From Rhizobium johnstonii 3841 (lineage in GTDB: Bacteria; Pseudomonadota; Alphaproteobacteria; Rhizobiales; Rhizobiaceae): a DNA stretch of 64,000 nt. Below the pieces are notes generated by a model. It saw only the letters and a program-made list of their open reading frames with translations, was not told where the DNA came from and searched no databases. The stretch covers positions 935,501 to 999,500 of the forward strand of contig NC_008380.1 in assembly GCF_000009265.1 (NCBI RefSeq), given 5' to 3'. Position numbers and translations under genes: made by a program. Of this stretch, positions 29,124 to 38,978 are shown piece by piece (positions within the stretch are counted from its first letter, which is position 1; each line of letters starts with the position of its first letter).

Positions 29124-30497
29124 TCAGGCGAGAACGCGTTTCAGCAACGGTACGAACCGCACGACGATCTGGTCGAAGGCGATCATGGCGACAATCGCGA
29201 GCCCGCTCATCGGGAAGGCGACGGCGAAGATCCCGACAATCACCCACAGGCCGTAATAGATCGAAGGCTTTGGCGGCATGGGTGGCACGCCGAGGCGGCC
29301 GATCGGGCGCCGTTTCCACCACATGATGACGGCGGTCACGCAACTGAGCACAATTGCAAGGCATGTTGCGAACATCAGCAACTGATTGAAACGCCCCCAT
29401 TCCTGTCCCTGGTGGACATTGATGCCCCACTCGATCGCTTTGCCGAGGAACGGATATTGATCGAAGCCGATATCGATCAATGGTTTGCCGGAATACTGGT
29501 CGATATGGAGCGTGCGTTCGTCGGTAAGATCGTCGGGAAAGAGCGAGGCGGTATAGACGCCCGTCTCGTCGGAGGGGATCGCCACGTCGAAGCCTGGCGC
29601 CATGCCCAGCCGTTTGGCGATCTCCGCCGCTTTGTCGAGGCCGATTGGCTTGCCTGATTGCGCTGCGGCGATATCGGAAAGCGGGACCGGCGCCTTCTCG
29701 ACGATCCAGCCGCTGTTCGGAAGGATATCCTCGGTGACTTTTCGCGACTTCGGCACGTCGTCCCAGAGCTGGACCGGATAGCCGAGGCCGTGTTCGGCCA
29801 GCCAGGCATTGGCGTTCGCCCCCCAATAGCCCGACCATGGCATGCCTGACATCGCAAGGAAGAAGATCAGGATGCCGGCGAAGGCACCCGTCACGGCATG
29901 CAGGTCGCGCCAGAAAACGCGGCGGCCGGGCGTTCCCCGCACGCTGACAACGCCGCCCGTCTGGCGTCGCGGCCACCAGAGATAGATGCCGGTGACGACG
30001 AGCACCATGGCAAAGCCGCCGGCAATTTCGATCAGCCGGTTCGTTATGGTGCCGAAATAGGCGAGGCTGTGGATGCGCTTGACGACATAATTGAACTCGT
30101 CGGTCGATCCGACCACATCGAGCACTTTGCCGTCATAGGGGTTGACGAAGACCAGCATCGAGCCGGCATCGCTGGAGAGGGTGACGATGGCCGATCGCTC
30201 GGGCAGGACCGGGTCCTTGTAGGATGTCGCGGTTGAGCCCGGCGCGGCGGAGGCGGCGATCTCTGCGATCCGCTCCGGCGACAGCGCTTCGCCCGCCGGC
30301 TGGACACTGTAGCGGTAGCCGAAGAAGGTGCTGTTGATCTCGTCCTTGAAGAGATAGAGCGATCCGGTAACGGCCAGATTGAGCAGGAAGGGTATGACGA
30401 GAAGCCCGGCAAAGAAATGCCAGCGCCAGATGGCACGGTAGAGCGAAACGCCGTTTGCGGCGTCCTCTGCCGGTTCGGCAGCAGTAATAGTCGACAT
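29124..30497 (-). CDS. PepSY-associated TM helix protein, PiuB-like
   Basis: A 457-residue inner-membrane protein with four or five long hydrophobic segments (about residues 24-46, 138-160, 190-210, 335-355 and 385-420) and periplasmic PepSY-like regions between them. WRWHFFAGLLVIPFLLNLAVTG is characteristic, here split by the membrane boundary. The start at 30497 (MSTITAAEP) is preferred to the longer frame at 30533. The family is tied to siderophore iron or copper uptake and may act as a metalloreductase; conserved histidines at helix ends would allow haem or metal binding. It sits between DUF2946 and copper-associated genes. Confidence 0.88.
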   Translation of the reverse strand: MSTITAAEPAEDAANGVSLYRAIWRWHFFAGLLVIPFLLNLAVTGSLYLFKDEINSTFFGYRYSVQPAGEALSPERIAEIAASAAPGSTATSYKDPVLPERSAIVTLSSDAGSMLVFVNPYDGKVLDVVGSTDEFNYVVKRIHSLAYFGTITNRLIEIAGGFAMVLVVTGIYLWWPRRQTGGVVSVRGTPGRRVFWRDLHAVTGAFAGILIFFLAMSGMPWSGYWGANANAWLAEHGLGYPVQLWDDVPKSRKVTEDILPNSGWIVEKAPVPLSDIAAAQSGKPIGLDKAAEIAKRLGMAPGFDVAIPSDETGVYTASLFPDDLTDERTLHIDQYSGKPLIDIGFDQYPFLGKAIEWGINVHQGQEWGRFNQLLMFATCLAIVLSCVTAVIMWWKRRPIGRLGVPPMPPKPSIYYGLWVIVGIFAVAFPMSGLAIVAMIAFDQIVVRFVPLLKRVLA

Positions 30498-30586
30498 GAG
30501 AATGGATCCGTATCCACGGCCGACAGCACGCATGCAGGTCGGCCGGCGTTGAAAGGCGCATCACGGCGCCTGCCGCAACGCGAAGT

Positions 30587-31054
30587 TCAGGCAGGGATCG
30601 GATCGGAAGGCGGAGCGCGAGGACCGGTATTGGGTGGGAAAAGCTGGCGATGGAAGGCCTCGGCCCGGATCGGCAGTTCAACCGCAGCCGCAAAGGGTAT
30701 GGCAGCACCGGCGATGTCCATCGGCGCCGGCAGGAGAATGGCGGCGCCGATCCGGCAGGCTTCGCAACCATGCGAATGCGCGTTGTCATGCTGGCTCTGA
30801 CCGGATTTGTCCGTCGTGGTGACGCAAAGTGTCGGCAGTGACCCATCCGGAAGCACATATTGGCCGAGTTCGGCCGGATCGAATTCGCCAGCCGCTGCCG
30901 CGGGCACCTGATGGGCGAAGCCGACGAACACCAGTGCGACCGCGCACAGGATGCGGAGCGCCCATTGTTCGATCTGTGTCGTCCGTCTGATCAAGATTCC
31001 CTCTTGGATCGCTGCGATCGGATGTTTGATAAACGCCGCCCCCTTGATATTCAA
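30587..31054 (-). CDS. DUF2946-type protein
   Basis: A protein of up to 155 residues. One hydrophobic segment (ALRILCAVALVFVGFAH) is followed by a periplasmic part with LCVTTTDKSGQ, a His-rich HDNAHSHGCEACRIG and a Pro-rich end. A TTG at 30994 with GAGGGA just upstream is a strong alternative start that would remove 20 residues. HxHGCxxC suits copper binding. First gene of a likely three-gene metal operon with the PepSY and copper-associated genes. Confidence 0.75.
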   Translation of the reverse strand: MNIKGAAFIKHPIAAIQEGILIRRTTQIEQWALRILCAVALVFVGFAHQVPAAAAGEFDPAELGQYVLPDGSLPTLCVTTTDKSGQSQHDNAHSHGCEACRIGAAILLPAPMDIAGAAIPFAAAVELPIRAEAFHRQLFPPNTGPRAPPSDPIPA

Positions 31055-31085
31055 TGCGTCAATTTCGCAAGCCGCTCAGGGGTGA

Positions 31086-32900
31086 TCAGGCATCCGCCGT
31101 CGCATCCGCGGTTCCGGCCAGCGGATCGTCCTCGAAGGGATCGGCGGCGCGTTTCGGCTTGACCAGCGGTTCGGGGCGGACAGGGTGGGAAAACAGCATG
31201 TCGCGCCCGGCCTGCAGCCCTTCGGACACCTGCAGCACCAGGCGCGCCTCGTCGCGCTTGCGGATATCCTCGCCGATTTCGTAGGCGTCGACCTCGGAAA
31301 CCCCGAGCGCTTCCAGCGTTCGCCGTCCGAAGAGCAGGCCCGATTCCAGCGTTTCGCGCAGCTCGTAGTCGACGCCCTTGTTGCGCAGTTCGATCGAATG
31401 GATGCGGTCGTAGGAACGCACGTAGAGCCGGGTGTGCGGATAGTCGGCCTGCACCAGTTCCACCACCTTGTCGGTGATTTCCTTCTTCTGCGTGCAGACG
31501 AGCACGATCTTCGCCCGGTCGATGCCGGCCGAGCGCAGCACATCCTTGCGGGCGCCGTCGCCGAAATAGATACGGAAGCCGAAGGAGGAGGCCTGGCGGA
31601 TGCGGTCGGCCGAAAAATCGATGACGGTGACGCTGCGCCCGCCGGCAAGCAGGATCTGGGCGGCGATCTGGCCGAAACGCGAGAAGCCGACCATCAGCAC
31701 GTCGGCGCCGGCGCCCTCGAAATCCTCGTCCAGTTCCTCCTGTTCGTCGCCGCGCAGCAGCCGCTTCGAAAGGGCCGCCCCGATCGGCGTCAGTGCCATG
31801 GACAGCGTGACGATTGCGATCAGCAGCGAGGCCGTGCTCGTCGACATCAGCCCGACCGCACCTGCCGCGGTGAACAGCACGAAGCCGAATTCGCCGCCCT
31901 GCGGCAGCAGGAAGGCGATGCGGATCGCATCGTTGTGCGGGGAGCCCGAGATCCGGCAGAGCCCATAAATGATGATCGCCTTGACGGCCATGACGATCGG
32001 CACGGCGACGATGACGAAGAGCGCGTTGTCAGCGAGGACGTCGAGTTCCAGCGACAGGCCGACGGCGATGAAGAAGATGGCGAGCAGCACGCCGCGGAAG
32101 GGTTCGATATCCGCCTCCAGCTCGTGCCGGTAGGAGGATTCGGCAAGCATCACGCCGGAAAGGAAGGCGCCCATCGCCATCGAAAGCCCGGCCAGCTGCA
32201 TCAGGCTCGCCGATCCCATGACGACGAAGAGGGCAGCCGCGATCATTGCCTCGCGCGCGCCGGTCCGGGCGATGATCTGGAAGAGCGGCGTCAGCAGGTA
32301 ACGCCCCATGACGATCATCGCCGCAACCGCGCCGACGGCGATGGCGAAATCCAACAGCGGCGCGTTGCTGCCCTTGTCGCCGCCGTCGAGGATGGTGATC
32401 AGCGCCAGCAGCGGCACGATCGCCAGGTCCTGGAACAGCAGCATCGAAAAGGAGCGCTGCCCGTATCTGGTGTTGACGTCGCCGTCGCCCTCGAGGATCT
32501 GCATGGCAAAGGCCGTCGAAGACAGCGCCAGGCCAAATCCGGCAACGATGCTGCCGCGCCAGTCGAGAGCCTGGGAAAACCAGGCAAGCGCGGTCAGCGC
32601 CAGGCCCGTCAGCACCACCTGCGCTGAGCCGAGGCCGAAGATGTCGCGCCGCATCTGCCAGAGGCGGGTGGGTTTCAGCTCCAGTCCGATGATGAAGAGC
32701 AGGAAGACGACGCCGAGTTCAGCGACGGCGAGGATCTGTTCGCCATCGGTGATGCCGTGGAAGACCGGGCCGATGACGATGCCGGCGGCGAGATAGCCGA
32801 GCACCGTACCGAGCCCGAGTTTCTTGAATATCGGAGCGGCGACCACCGCCCCGCCAAGCAGCAGGATCGTTTCGGAAAAAAAGGCATTGGACGCTGACAT
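31086..32900 (-). CDS. kefB: KefB-type monovalent cation:proton antiporter (CPA2)
   Basis: A 604-residue membrane protein. Residues 5-385 form 12-13 transmembrane segments of the CPA2 exchanger fold (GTVLGYLAAGIVIGP; ALSSTAFAMQIL; FLLPQGGEFGFV); residues from about 410 form a cytosolic RCK/TrkA-N domain (VLMVGFSRFGQIAAQILLAG) that binds a nucleotide or glutathione adduct. Start at 32900 gives the compact MSASNAFF N-terminus; the 33020 start overlaps pmbA and adds unlikely residues. Likely K+ efflux coupled to H+ entry during electrophile stress; the KefB/KefC distinction is not certain. Confidence 0.88.
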   Translation of the reverse strand: MSASNAFFSETILLLGGAVVAAPIFKKLGLGTVLGYLAAGIVIGPVFHGITDGEQILAVAELGVVFLLFIIGLELKPTRLWQMRRDIFGLGSAQVVLTGLALTALAWFSQALDWRGSIVAGFGLALSSTAFAMQILEGDGDVNTRYGQRSFSMLLFQDLAIVPLLALITILDGGDKGSNAPLLDFAIAVGAVAAMIVMGRYLLTPLFQIIARTGAREAMIAAALFVVMGSASLMQLAGLSMAMGAFLSGVMLAESSYRHELEADIEPFRGVLLAIFFIAVGLSLELDVLADNALFVIVAVPIVMAVKAIIIYGLCRISGSPHNDAIRIAFLLPQGGEFGFVLFTAAGAVGLMSTSTASLLIAIVTLSMALTPIGAALSKRLLRGDEQEELDEDFEGAGADVLMVGFSRFGQIAAQILLAGGRSVTVIDFSADRIRQASSFGFRIYFGDGARKDVLRSAGIDRAKIVLVCTQKKEITDKVVELVQADYPHTRLYVRSYDRIHSIELRNKGVDYELRETLESGLLFGRRTLEALGVSEVDAYEIGEDIRKRDEARLVLQVSEGLQAGRDMLFSHPVRPEPLVKPKRAADPFEDDPLAGTADATADA

Positions 32901-33018
32901 GCTGACAATTCTTTCGACGGCGGGGAGCAAGCAGGCAGTCCCGATAAAGAATCGGTGACGGCGGCCTTGATGCTTGGGAGAGTGCACAATAAATGGAAGC
33001 CGAAGGAAAGGCCAAATC

Positions 33019-34365
33019 ATGTCCTCTGAAATTGATTCCTCGACACTTCTTTCCCGCGCAAGTCAATTGATCGATCTGGCACGGAAGGCAGGGGCCGATG
33101 CCGCCGACGCCGTCGTCGTCCGGTCGCGCTCGCAATCGGTCAGCGTCCGCCTCGGCAAGGTCGAGGGCACGGAATCCTCCGAAAGCGACGATTTCTCCCT
33201 GCGCGTTTTCATCGGCAGGCGTGTCGCCAGCGTTTCGGCCAATCCGGGCTTCGATCTTCAGGCGCTTGCCGAACGCGCCGTCGCCATGGCCAAGGTTTCT
33301 CCGGAAGACCCCTTCGCCTGCCTGGCGGATGAGGCGAGCCTTTCGAGAGCCTATCCCGACCTGCAGTTGCTCGATACCACCGAGGTCTCCTCCGAGATGC
33401 TGCGCGAGGCGGGTCTTGCCGCTGAAGCAGCCGCGCTTGCGGTCAAGGGTGTCACCAATTCCTCCGGCGCCGGCGCGTCGGCCGGCATGGGCGGCCTTGT
33501 TCTTGCCACCTCGCACGGTTTCGAAGGCAGTTACATGGCCTCGCGTTTCGGCCATTCCGTCAGCGTGATTGCCGGCGAAGGCACCGGCATGGAGCGCGAC
33601 TATGATTATGACAGCCGCCTCTATTACGCCGAACTGGACGATCCCGCTGAAATCGGCCGTCGCGCCGGCGAACGGGTGATCAAGCGCGTCAACCCGCGCC
33701 AGGTGCCGACCGGCAAGGACGTCACCGTCATCTTCGACCCGCGTGTCGCCCGCGGCTTCGTCGGCCATATCGCCGGTGCGATCAATGGTGCTGCCGTCGC
33801 CCGCAAGTCCAGCTTCCTGCGCGACAAGATGGGCCAGCAGGTGCTGAAGTTAGGCCTGTCGATCACCGACGATCCGTTGATCGTGCGTGGCCCATCCTCG
33901 CGGCCCTTCGATGGCGAAGGCGTGTCCGGCGAACGGCTGGTGATGATCGAGGATGGTGTCCTTAAGCACTGGTTCCTCTCGACCTCGACCGCGCGCGAAC
34001 TCGGCCTCGAAACCAACGGCCGCGGCGTGCGCGGCGGCACTTCCGTCTCGCCCTCCTCCACCAACCTTGCCCTCGAACCCGGCGATATCTCGCCGGAGGA
34101 TTTGATCCGCAGCGTCGGCAACGGTTTCTATGTCACCGAATTGATCGGCCACGGCGTCAACATGATCACCGGCGAATACAGCCGCGGCGCCACCGGCTTC
34201 TGGATCGAGAACGGCGAACTCACCTTCCCGGTCTCCGAGGTGACGATCGCCTCGAACCTCAAGGAGATGTTCATGCGCCTGACGCCGGCAAACGACATCG
34301 ACCGGAAGTTCGGCGTCGCGGCCCCCACCTTCGCCATCGAAGGCATGACGCTTGCCGGACGTTGA
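33019..34365 (+). CDS. pmbA: TldE/PmbA-family metalloprotease subunit
   Basis: A 448-residue protein of the TldD/PmbA family, which pairs as a TldD-TldE heterodimeric protease; the E subunit lacks the zinc site of TldD. No HExxxH motif is seen here, so this is probably the E-type subunit. GKDVTVIFDPRVARGFVG and GYFWIENGE-like segments (GFWIENGELTFPVSE) are typical. GGAAAGG precedes ATG 33019. It forms a tight plus-strand run with the CysQ-like gene 16 bp downstream. Confidence 0.88.
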   Translation: MSSEIDSSTLLSRASQLIDLARKAGADAADAVVVRSRSQSVSVRLGKVEGTESSESDDFSLRVFIGRRVASVSANPGFDLQALAERAVAMAKVSPEDPFACLADEASLSRAYPDLQLLDTTEVSSEMLREAGLAAEAAALAVKGVTNSSGAGASAGMGGLVLATSHGFEGSYMASRFGHSVSVIAGEGTGMERDYDYDSRLYYAELDDPAEIGRRAGERVIKRVNPRQVPTGKDVTVIFDPRVARGFVGHIAGAINGAAVARKSSFLRDKMGQQVLKLGLSITDDPLIVRGPSSRPFDGEGVSGERLVMIEDGVLKHWFLSTSTARELGLETNGRGVRGGTSVSPSSTNLALEPGDISPEDLIRSVGNGFYVTELIGHGVNMITGEYSRGATGFWIENGELTFPVSEVTIASNLKEMFMRLTPANDIDRKFGVAAPTFAIEGMTLAGR

Positions 34366-34381
34366 GAAATGGATTGATCTG

Positions 34382-35191
34382 ATGAGCGACATGGAGAAAG
34401 CCCGCTGGCAGAGCGATCTCACGCTGATCGCCGATGCTGCGAGAGAGGCGGGCGCCGTCGCTTTCGGCTTCTTCAACCAGTCTCCCGAGGTCTGGTGGAA
34501 GAACGAGGACCGGTCTCCCGTCAGCGCCGCCGATTTCGCCGCCAACAAGACGCTCGAGACCATCCTGCGCAAGGCCCGGCCGGATTATGGCTGGCTGTCG
34601 GAAGAAACCGACGACGATGCCGACCGTCTCTCGCGCGAGACGCTGTTCATCATCGATCCGATCGACGGCACGCGCGCCTTCCTCGGCGGGCAGAAGGTCT
34701 GGTGCGTCAGCGTCGCGGTGGTTCATCGCGGCCGACCGGTCGCCGGTGTGCTCTATGCCCCGGCGCTCGAGGAGCTCTATGAGGCTGTCGAGGGCGGCGT
34801 GGCGCTGAAGAACGGCGTCCCCTTCACGGTCTCGGCGGCCAGACCGGAAGAGATGAGCCGCCTTGCGATCGGCGACGACCTGCTGAAGACCTTTCCACCG
34901 GAATTCCGCGATCGGGTGACGCGCGAGAAATACATTCCCTCGCTCGCCTATCGCATCGCCATGGTGGCGGACGGTCGTCTCGAAGGCACCTTCGTCAAGG
35001 GCAATTCACATGATTGGGACCTTGCCGCTGCCGATCTGATCCTTACCTGCGCCGGCGGCGGCCTCGTCGACATCGAAGGCCGGCCGATCGTCTACAATCG
35101 CGCCGAAGTTACCCACAAGGTCCTATGTGCGGCGCCAACGCCCCGCCTCGATGAATTCCTCACCGCCTTTGCGGGACGACGAGACAGTTGA
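34382..35191 (+). CDS. cysQ: Inositol monophosphatase family protein, CysQ-like
   Basis: A 269-residue Li+-sensitive, Mg2+-dependent phosphatase. Metal ligands are in WLSEETDD and IIDPIDGTRAF, with SHDWDLAAADLIL as the C-terminal Asp motif. The most likely activity is 3'(2'),5'-bisphosphate nucleotidase (PAP to AMP) supporting sulfate assimilation; inositol-phosphate hydrolysis cannot be excluded. It follows pmbA closely and precedes a DUF4170 gene by 61 bp. Confidence 0.83.
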   Translation: MSDMEKARWQSDLTLIADAAREAGAVAFGFFNQSPEVWWKNEDRSPVSAADFAANKTLETILRKARPDYGWLSEETDDDADRLSRETLFIIDPIDGTRAFLGGQKVWCVSVAVVHRGRPVAGVLYAPALEELYEAVEGGVALKNGVPFTVSAARPEEMSRLAIGDDLLKTFPPEFRDRVTREKYIPSLAYRIAMVADGRLEGTFVKGNSHDWDLAAADLILTCAGGGLVDIEGRPIVYNRAEVTHKVLCAAPTPRLDEFLTAFAGRRDS

Positions 35192-35252
35192 CGTTTCCGT
35201 CAAAATCCCGCAGATGGGTGGCGGAGGAGAATAGGCAGAAAGAGAACAAAAA

Positions 35253-35498
35253 ATGACTGACTCCGGTGACAAGAAGCAGCTTCTGCATCTCGTTTTTGGC
35301 GGCGAACTGGAAAGCCTCGATGACGTCCAGTTCCGTGACCTGCAGGGTCTCGATATTGTCGGCATTTTCCCGGATTATGCCGCGGCGCTGACGGCCTGGA
35401 AGTCGAAGGCGCAGCAGACGGTCGACAATGCGCATATGCGCTACTTCATCGTCCACATGCATCGTTTGCTCGATCCGCAGGAAAAGCCCAAGGGCTGA
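35253..35498 (+). CDS. DUF4170 protein
   Basis: An 81-residue cytosolic protein; WKSKAQQTVDNAHMRYFIVHMHRLLDP is the DUF4170 signature here seen across residues 49-75. The domain is restricted mainly to alphaproteobacteria and its function is unknown. Position immediately ahead of waaA is typical for rhizobia, hinting at a role near lipid A/Kdo metabolism or the upstream phosphatase. Confidence 0.85.
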   Translation: MTDSGDKKQLLHLVFGGELESLDDVQFRDLQGLDIVGIFPDYAAALTAWKSKAQQTVDNAHMRYFIVHMHRLLDPQEKPKG

Positions 35499-35670
35499 GC
35501 TTAGCAAGTGCCGCCGGCCGGCCGCTCGTCGAGCGGGCTTTGGTGCATGGCGCGCGCCCGTCGATCCGGATTGTTTGACGCATTCTGAACAAATTAATCG
35601 GCCATTGCGGCCGCAACGATAATTAGGGAATGGGTTTGATGTCGATCGGTTTTGATCGGAGGCTGGCGCG

Positions 35671-36990
35671 ATGAGTTCCCGGATGGCGCGGTTCGGTCTG
35701 AGCGCATACCGTCTGGCGGGAACCGTGGCCTCTCCAGTCGTCGGCCTCTATATCACCTACCGCACGGCCAAAGGCAAGGAAGACCGGGCTCGCCGCCTGG
35801 AACGCTTCGGCTATCCGAGCGCCAACCGGCCGCAGGGCCCGCTCATCTGGTTCCATGCCGCAAGCGTCGGTGAAACCAACGCCGTCATCCCGCTGATCCG
35901 CGAAATCCGCCGCCGCGACATTCATGTCATTCTGACGACCGGCACCATCACGTCGGCCAAGCTCGCCGCCGAGCGCCTCGGCCAGGAAGCGATCCATCAA
36001 TATGTGCCGCTCGACCTGAAGCCCTCCGTCAGCCGCTTCCTCGATTACTGGCAGCCCGATTGCGCCATCATCGCCGAATCCGAGATCTGGCCGGCAACGG
36101 TTCTGGAGCTCGGCCGCCGCCGCATTCCGCAGATCCTGATCAATGCCCGCATGTCGGACCGCTCCTTTGCCCGTTGGCGCCGCCGCCCGGCGATCGCCGA
36201 AGCCTTGTTCGAGAATCTTGCCCTCGTCATCGCCCAGTCGGATGTCGATGCCGAGCGTTTCCGCGATCTCGGCGCCGTCCCCGTCATCACCTCGGGCAAT
36301 CTGAAGGTCGATACCGACGCGCCGCCTTACGACAGCGCTGTCTTCGCCCGCTACAAGAAGCAGATCGGCGAGCGCAAGACCTGGGCGGCGATCTCGACCT
36401 TCGACGGCGAGGAGAATGCCGCCGCCATCGTTCACCGGGCGCTCAGGGAGCGCGACCATCAATTGACGATCATCGTGCCGCGCCATCCCGAGCGCAGCGA
36501 CGAGATCGAGGCAGCGCTCGTCAAGCAGGGGCTGAAGGTCGCCCGTCGCACCCGCGACGATGTGTTGTCGGCCGATGTCGATATCTTCCTCGGCGACACG
36601 ATCGGCGAAATGGGCCTCTATCTCCGCCTGACGGAAATCGCCTTCGTCGGCCGTTCGCTCTTTGCCGAAGGCGGCCAGAACCCGCTGGAGCCTGCCATGC
36701 TCGGCTGCGCCATTCTCTCCGGCGGCCATGTGCAGAATTTCCGCGATGCCTATCAGAAGCTTGCCCGCAGCGGCAGCGCCCGCATGGTGCGCGATACTGA
36801 AATGCTGGCCAAGGGCGTCCATTATCTGCTGATCAACGACGAGGCCCGCCGCAACATGATCGAGGCCGGCATCACCGCCGTGCACGAGATGCGCGGCGCG
36901 CTGACGGCGACGGTAAAGGGGCTGGAACCCTATATCAATCCGCTGACGGTGAAGGCGCGGCTGCTGCCCAAGGCCGTGGCCCAGGTCTGA
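35671..36990 (+). CDS. waaA: 3-deoxy-D-manno-octulosonic acid transferase
   Basis: A 439-residue GT30 glycosyltransferase that adds Kdo residues to the lipid A precursor on the inner membrane. One N-terminal hydrophobic anchor (about residues 10-32) precedes the ERFGYP motif and WFHAASVGE, the acceptor-site segment with the catalytic Glu; the C-terminal GT-B half has EGGQNPLEPAMLG. It leads the waaA-HAD-lpxK group for lipid A assembly. Confidence 0.93.
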   Translation: MSSRMARFGLSAYRLAGTVASPVVGLYITYRTAKGKEDRARRLERFGYPSANRPQGPLIWFHAASVGETNAVIPLIREIRRRDIHVILTTGTITSAKLAAERLGQEAIHQYVPLDLKPSVSRFLDYWQPDCAIIAESEIWPATVLELGRRRIPQILINARMSDRSFARWRRRPAIAEALFENLALVIAQSDVDAERFRDLGAVPVITSGNLKVDTDAPPYDSAVFARYKKQIGERKTWAAISTFDGEENAAAIVHRALRERDHQLTIIVPRHPERSDEIEAALVKQGLKVARRTRDDVLSADVDIFLGDTIGEMGLYLRLTEIAFVGRSLFAEGGQNPLEPAMLGCAILSGGHVQNFRDAYQKLARSGSARMVRDTEMLAKGVHYLLINDEARRNMIEAGITAVHEMRGALTATVKGLEPYINPLTVKARLLPKAVAQV

Positions 36991-36999
36991 GGAGCGAAG

Positions 37000-37722
37000 A
37001 TGTCGGCAGCGTCCCCTATCAAAGGCATCCTCTTCGACAAGGACGGCACGCTGCTCGATTATGACGAGAGCTGGCTGCCGGTCAACCGCGAGCTTGCCCG
37101 CATCGCCGCCAAAGGGGATGAGCTTCTCGCCAACCGGCTGCTGTCGGCCTGCGGCATGGATCCGGTGACCGGCCATATCGTTCCCGACAGCCTGCTTGCC
37201 GCCGGCAATACCCGCCAGATCGCCGAGGGTCTCGTTGTCGCGGGCTCGATGGTCGACGTCGGCGAACTGACCATCCGCCTCGATGACCTCTTTTCCAGCG
37301 CCGCCGAATTTTCCGTGCCGGTGACCGACCTCGCCGGCTTCTTCGCCCGGCTGCATCGGCGCGGCTTCAAGCTCGGTGTCGCCTCCAGCGACAATGAGCG
37401 ATCGATCCGCCAGACGGCGGAACGCTTCGGTTTTGCCCGCTATGTCGATTACATTGCCGGATACGACAGCGGTTTCGGCGTCAAGCCGGAGCCGGGCATG
37501 GTGCTCGGCTTCTGCGCTGCGACCGGTCTTTCGCCTGAAGAGGTCGCCATGGTCGGCGACAACAACCACGATCTGCACATGGGTCTGAATGCCGGCACCG
37601 GCCTGAGGATCGCGGTCCTGACCGGCACCGGTTCGCGGGAGACGCTTGCCGCCGCGGCCGACCACGTGCTCGACGATATCACCGCCATCGAGACGCTGCT
37701 GCCGGACCTGCAGCCGGCCTGA
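37000..37722 (+). CDS. HAD hydrolase, Gph-like
   Basis: A 240-residue HAD phosphatase with LFDKDGTLLDYDES (motif I), a helical cap, GVASSDNERSI (motif II), FGVKPEPGM (motif III Lys) and AMVGDNNHDLHMG (motif IV). It starts 9 bp after waaA and is read with it. The fold resembles phosphoglycolate phosphatase. A sugar-phosphate linked to Kdo or lipid A synthesis is conceivable from position only. Confidence 0.86.
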   Translation: MSAASPIKGILFDKDGTLLDYDESWLPVNRELARIAAKGDELLANRLLSACGMDPVTGHIVPDSLLAAGNTRQIAEGLVVAGSMVDVGELTIRLDDLFSSAAEFSVPVTDLAGFFARLHRRGFKLGVASSDNERSIRQTAERFGFARYVDYIAGYDSGFGVKPEPGMVLGFCAATGLSPEEVAMVGDNNHDLHMGLNAGTGLRIAVLTGTGSRETLAAAADHVLDDITAIETLLPDLQPA

Positions 37723-37796
37723 CGGGTAAGGGCTTGCATTTTTTCAGGTTTTGGCTTCTCAATCCGGCCGGTCGAAAAGCAGGGACTGGCTGTGGC

Positions 37797-37866
37797 TAAA
37801 GCAATTCCAGCAAAAGTGCATAGCGGTTTTGCCGGGAAAAGCGCGCAGCGACTTTCCCAAGGGATT
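37797..37866. repeat. Rhizobial intergenic repeat ahead of lpxK
   Basis: AAAGCAATTCCAGCAAAAGT followed by AGCGGTTTTGCCGGG. The same core (AAAGCGATTCCAGCAAAGG ... GAACCGCTG) reappears at 38946-38975 as the last codons of lpxK. It belongs to a dispersed rhizobial repeat family. Confidence 0.6.
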
Positions 37867-37904
37867 GCGTGAGAACAAGCCGGACAGGGGAGCGGGACGG
37901 CAAG

Positions 37905-38978
37905 ATGATATCTGAAGCGCCACCGTTCTGGTGGAGGAAAGCCGATTGGCGGGCCTGGCTGCTGCTGCCGCTTTCTTTTCTCTATGGCCGTATCGCCGGC
38001 CACCGCATGGCCCATGCGCGCCGCGCCTCGGTTCCGGTTCCCGTCATCTGCGTCGGCAATTTCACCGTCGGCGGCGCCGGCAAGACGCCGACGGCGGTGA
38101 CGATTGCCCGCGCCGCCAAGGCGAAGGGGCTGAAGCCCGGCTTTCTCAGCAGGGGTTACGGCGGCTCGCTCGATGTGACGACCGTCGTCGACCCCGATCA
38201 TCACCGGGCGATTGCCGTCGGCGACGAGCCCTTGCTGCTTGCCCAGGAAGCGCTGACGGTGATTTCCCGCCGGCGCGTCGAAGGGGCTGCGCGGCTGGTG
38301 GCGGAGGGCGCCGATCTCATCATCATGGATGACGGGTTCCAAAGTGCCCGGCTGGCGATCGACTATGCCCTGCTCGTCATCGACTCGACGCGCGGCCTCG
38401 GCAACGGCCATATCGTGCCGGGTGGCCCGGTCCGCGCGCCGATCGGCCAGCAGCTGCGTTCAGCGACGGCTTTGCTGAAGGTCGGTGGCGGCAACGCCGC
38501 CGACAGGATCGTCCGCATGGCGGCGCGCGCGGCAAAGCCCTATTTCACCGCATCGCTGAGAGTCCGCGGCGACAATACGCTGGCCGGCACCAAGGTGCTC
38601 GCCTTTGCTGGCATTGCCGATCCCGCCAAATTCTTCCGCACGGTCGAATCCCGCGGCGCGGAGATCGTCGTCGCCAAATCTTTCGGCGATCACGAGCACC
38701 TGACCGAGGAGGAGATCGACGACATCCTGACGACCGCCGAGCGTGAAGGTCTCCTGATCGTCACCACCTCCAAGGATTTCGTCCGCCTTTCCGGCCATCA
38801 CGGCAAGGCGGCGCGGCTCGTCGAAAAGAGCCGGGTGATCGAGGTCGACATGGTCTTCGAGGATCACCTTGCCCCAAGCCTCATCATCGACCGGGCGATT
38901 GTCGCTTGCCGCGAACGGCGCCTGCGGGAGATGAAGGCTGGAGTTAAAGCGATTCCAGCAAAGGCTGAACCGCTGTAG
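37905..38978 (+). CDS. lpxK: Tetraacyldisaccharide 4'-kinase
   Basis: A 357-residue membrane-associated kinase that phosphorylates the 4' position of the lipid A disaccharide. A hydrophobic N-terminal segment (residues 13-26) anchors it; [14 protein letters not shown] is the Walker A loop and [10 protein letters not shown] the following DDGF motif with the catalytic Asp. ATG 37905 is preferred over GTG 37869. The last residues (about [11 protein letters not shown]) are encoded by a dispersed repeat, and the TAG stop is also the first three bases of a MITE-like element, so the C-terminus appears to have been rewritten by mobile DNA. Confidence 0.92.

Noticed and set aside
35623..37665. 680-residue minus-strand frame across waaA and the HAD gene
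   Set aside because: Spans two well-supported genes and has no domain of its own.
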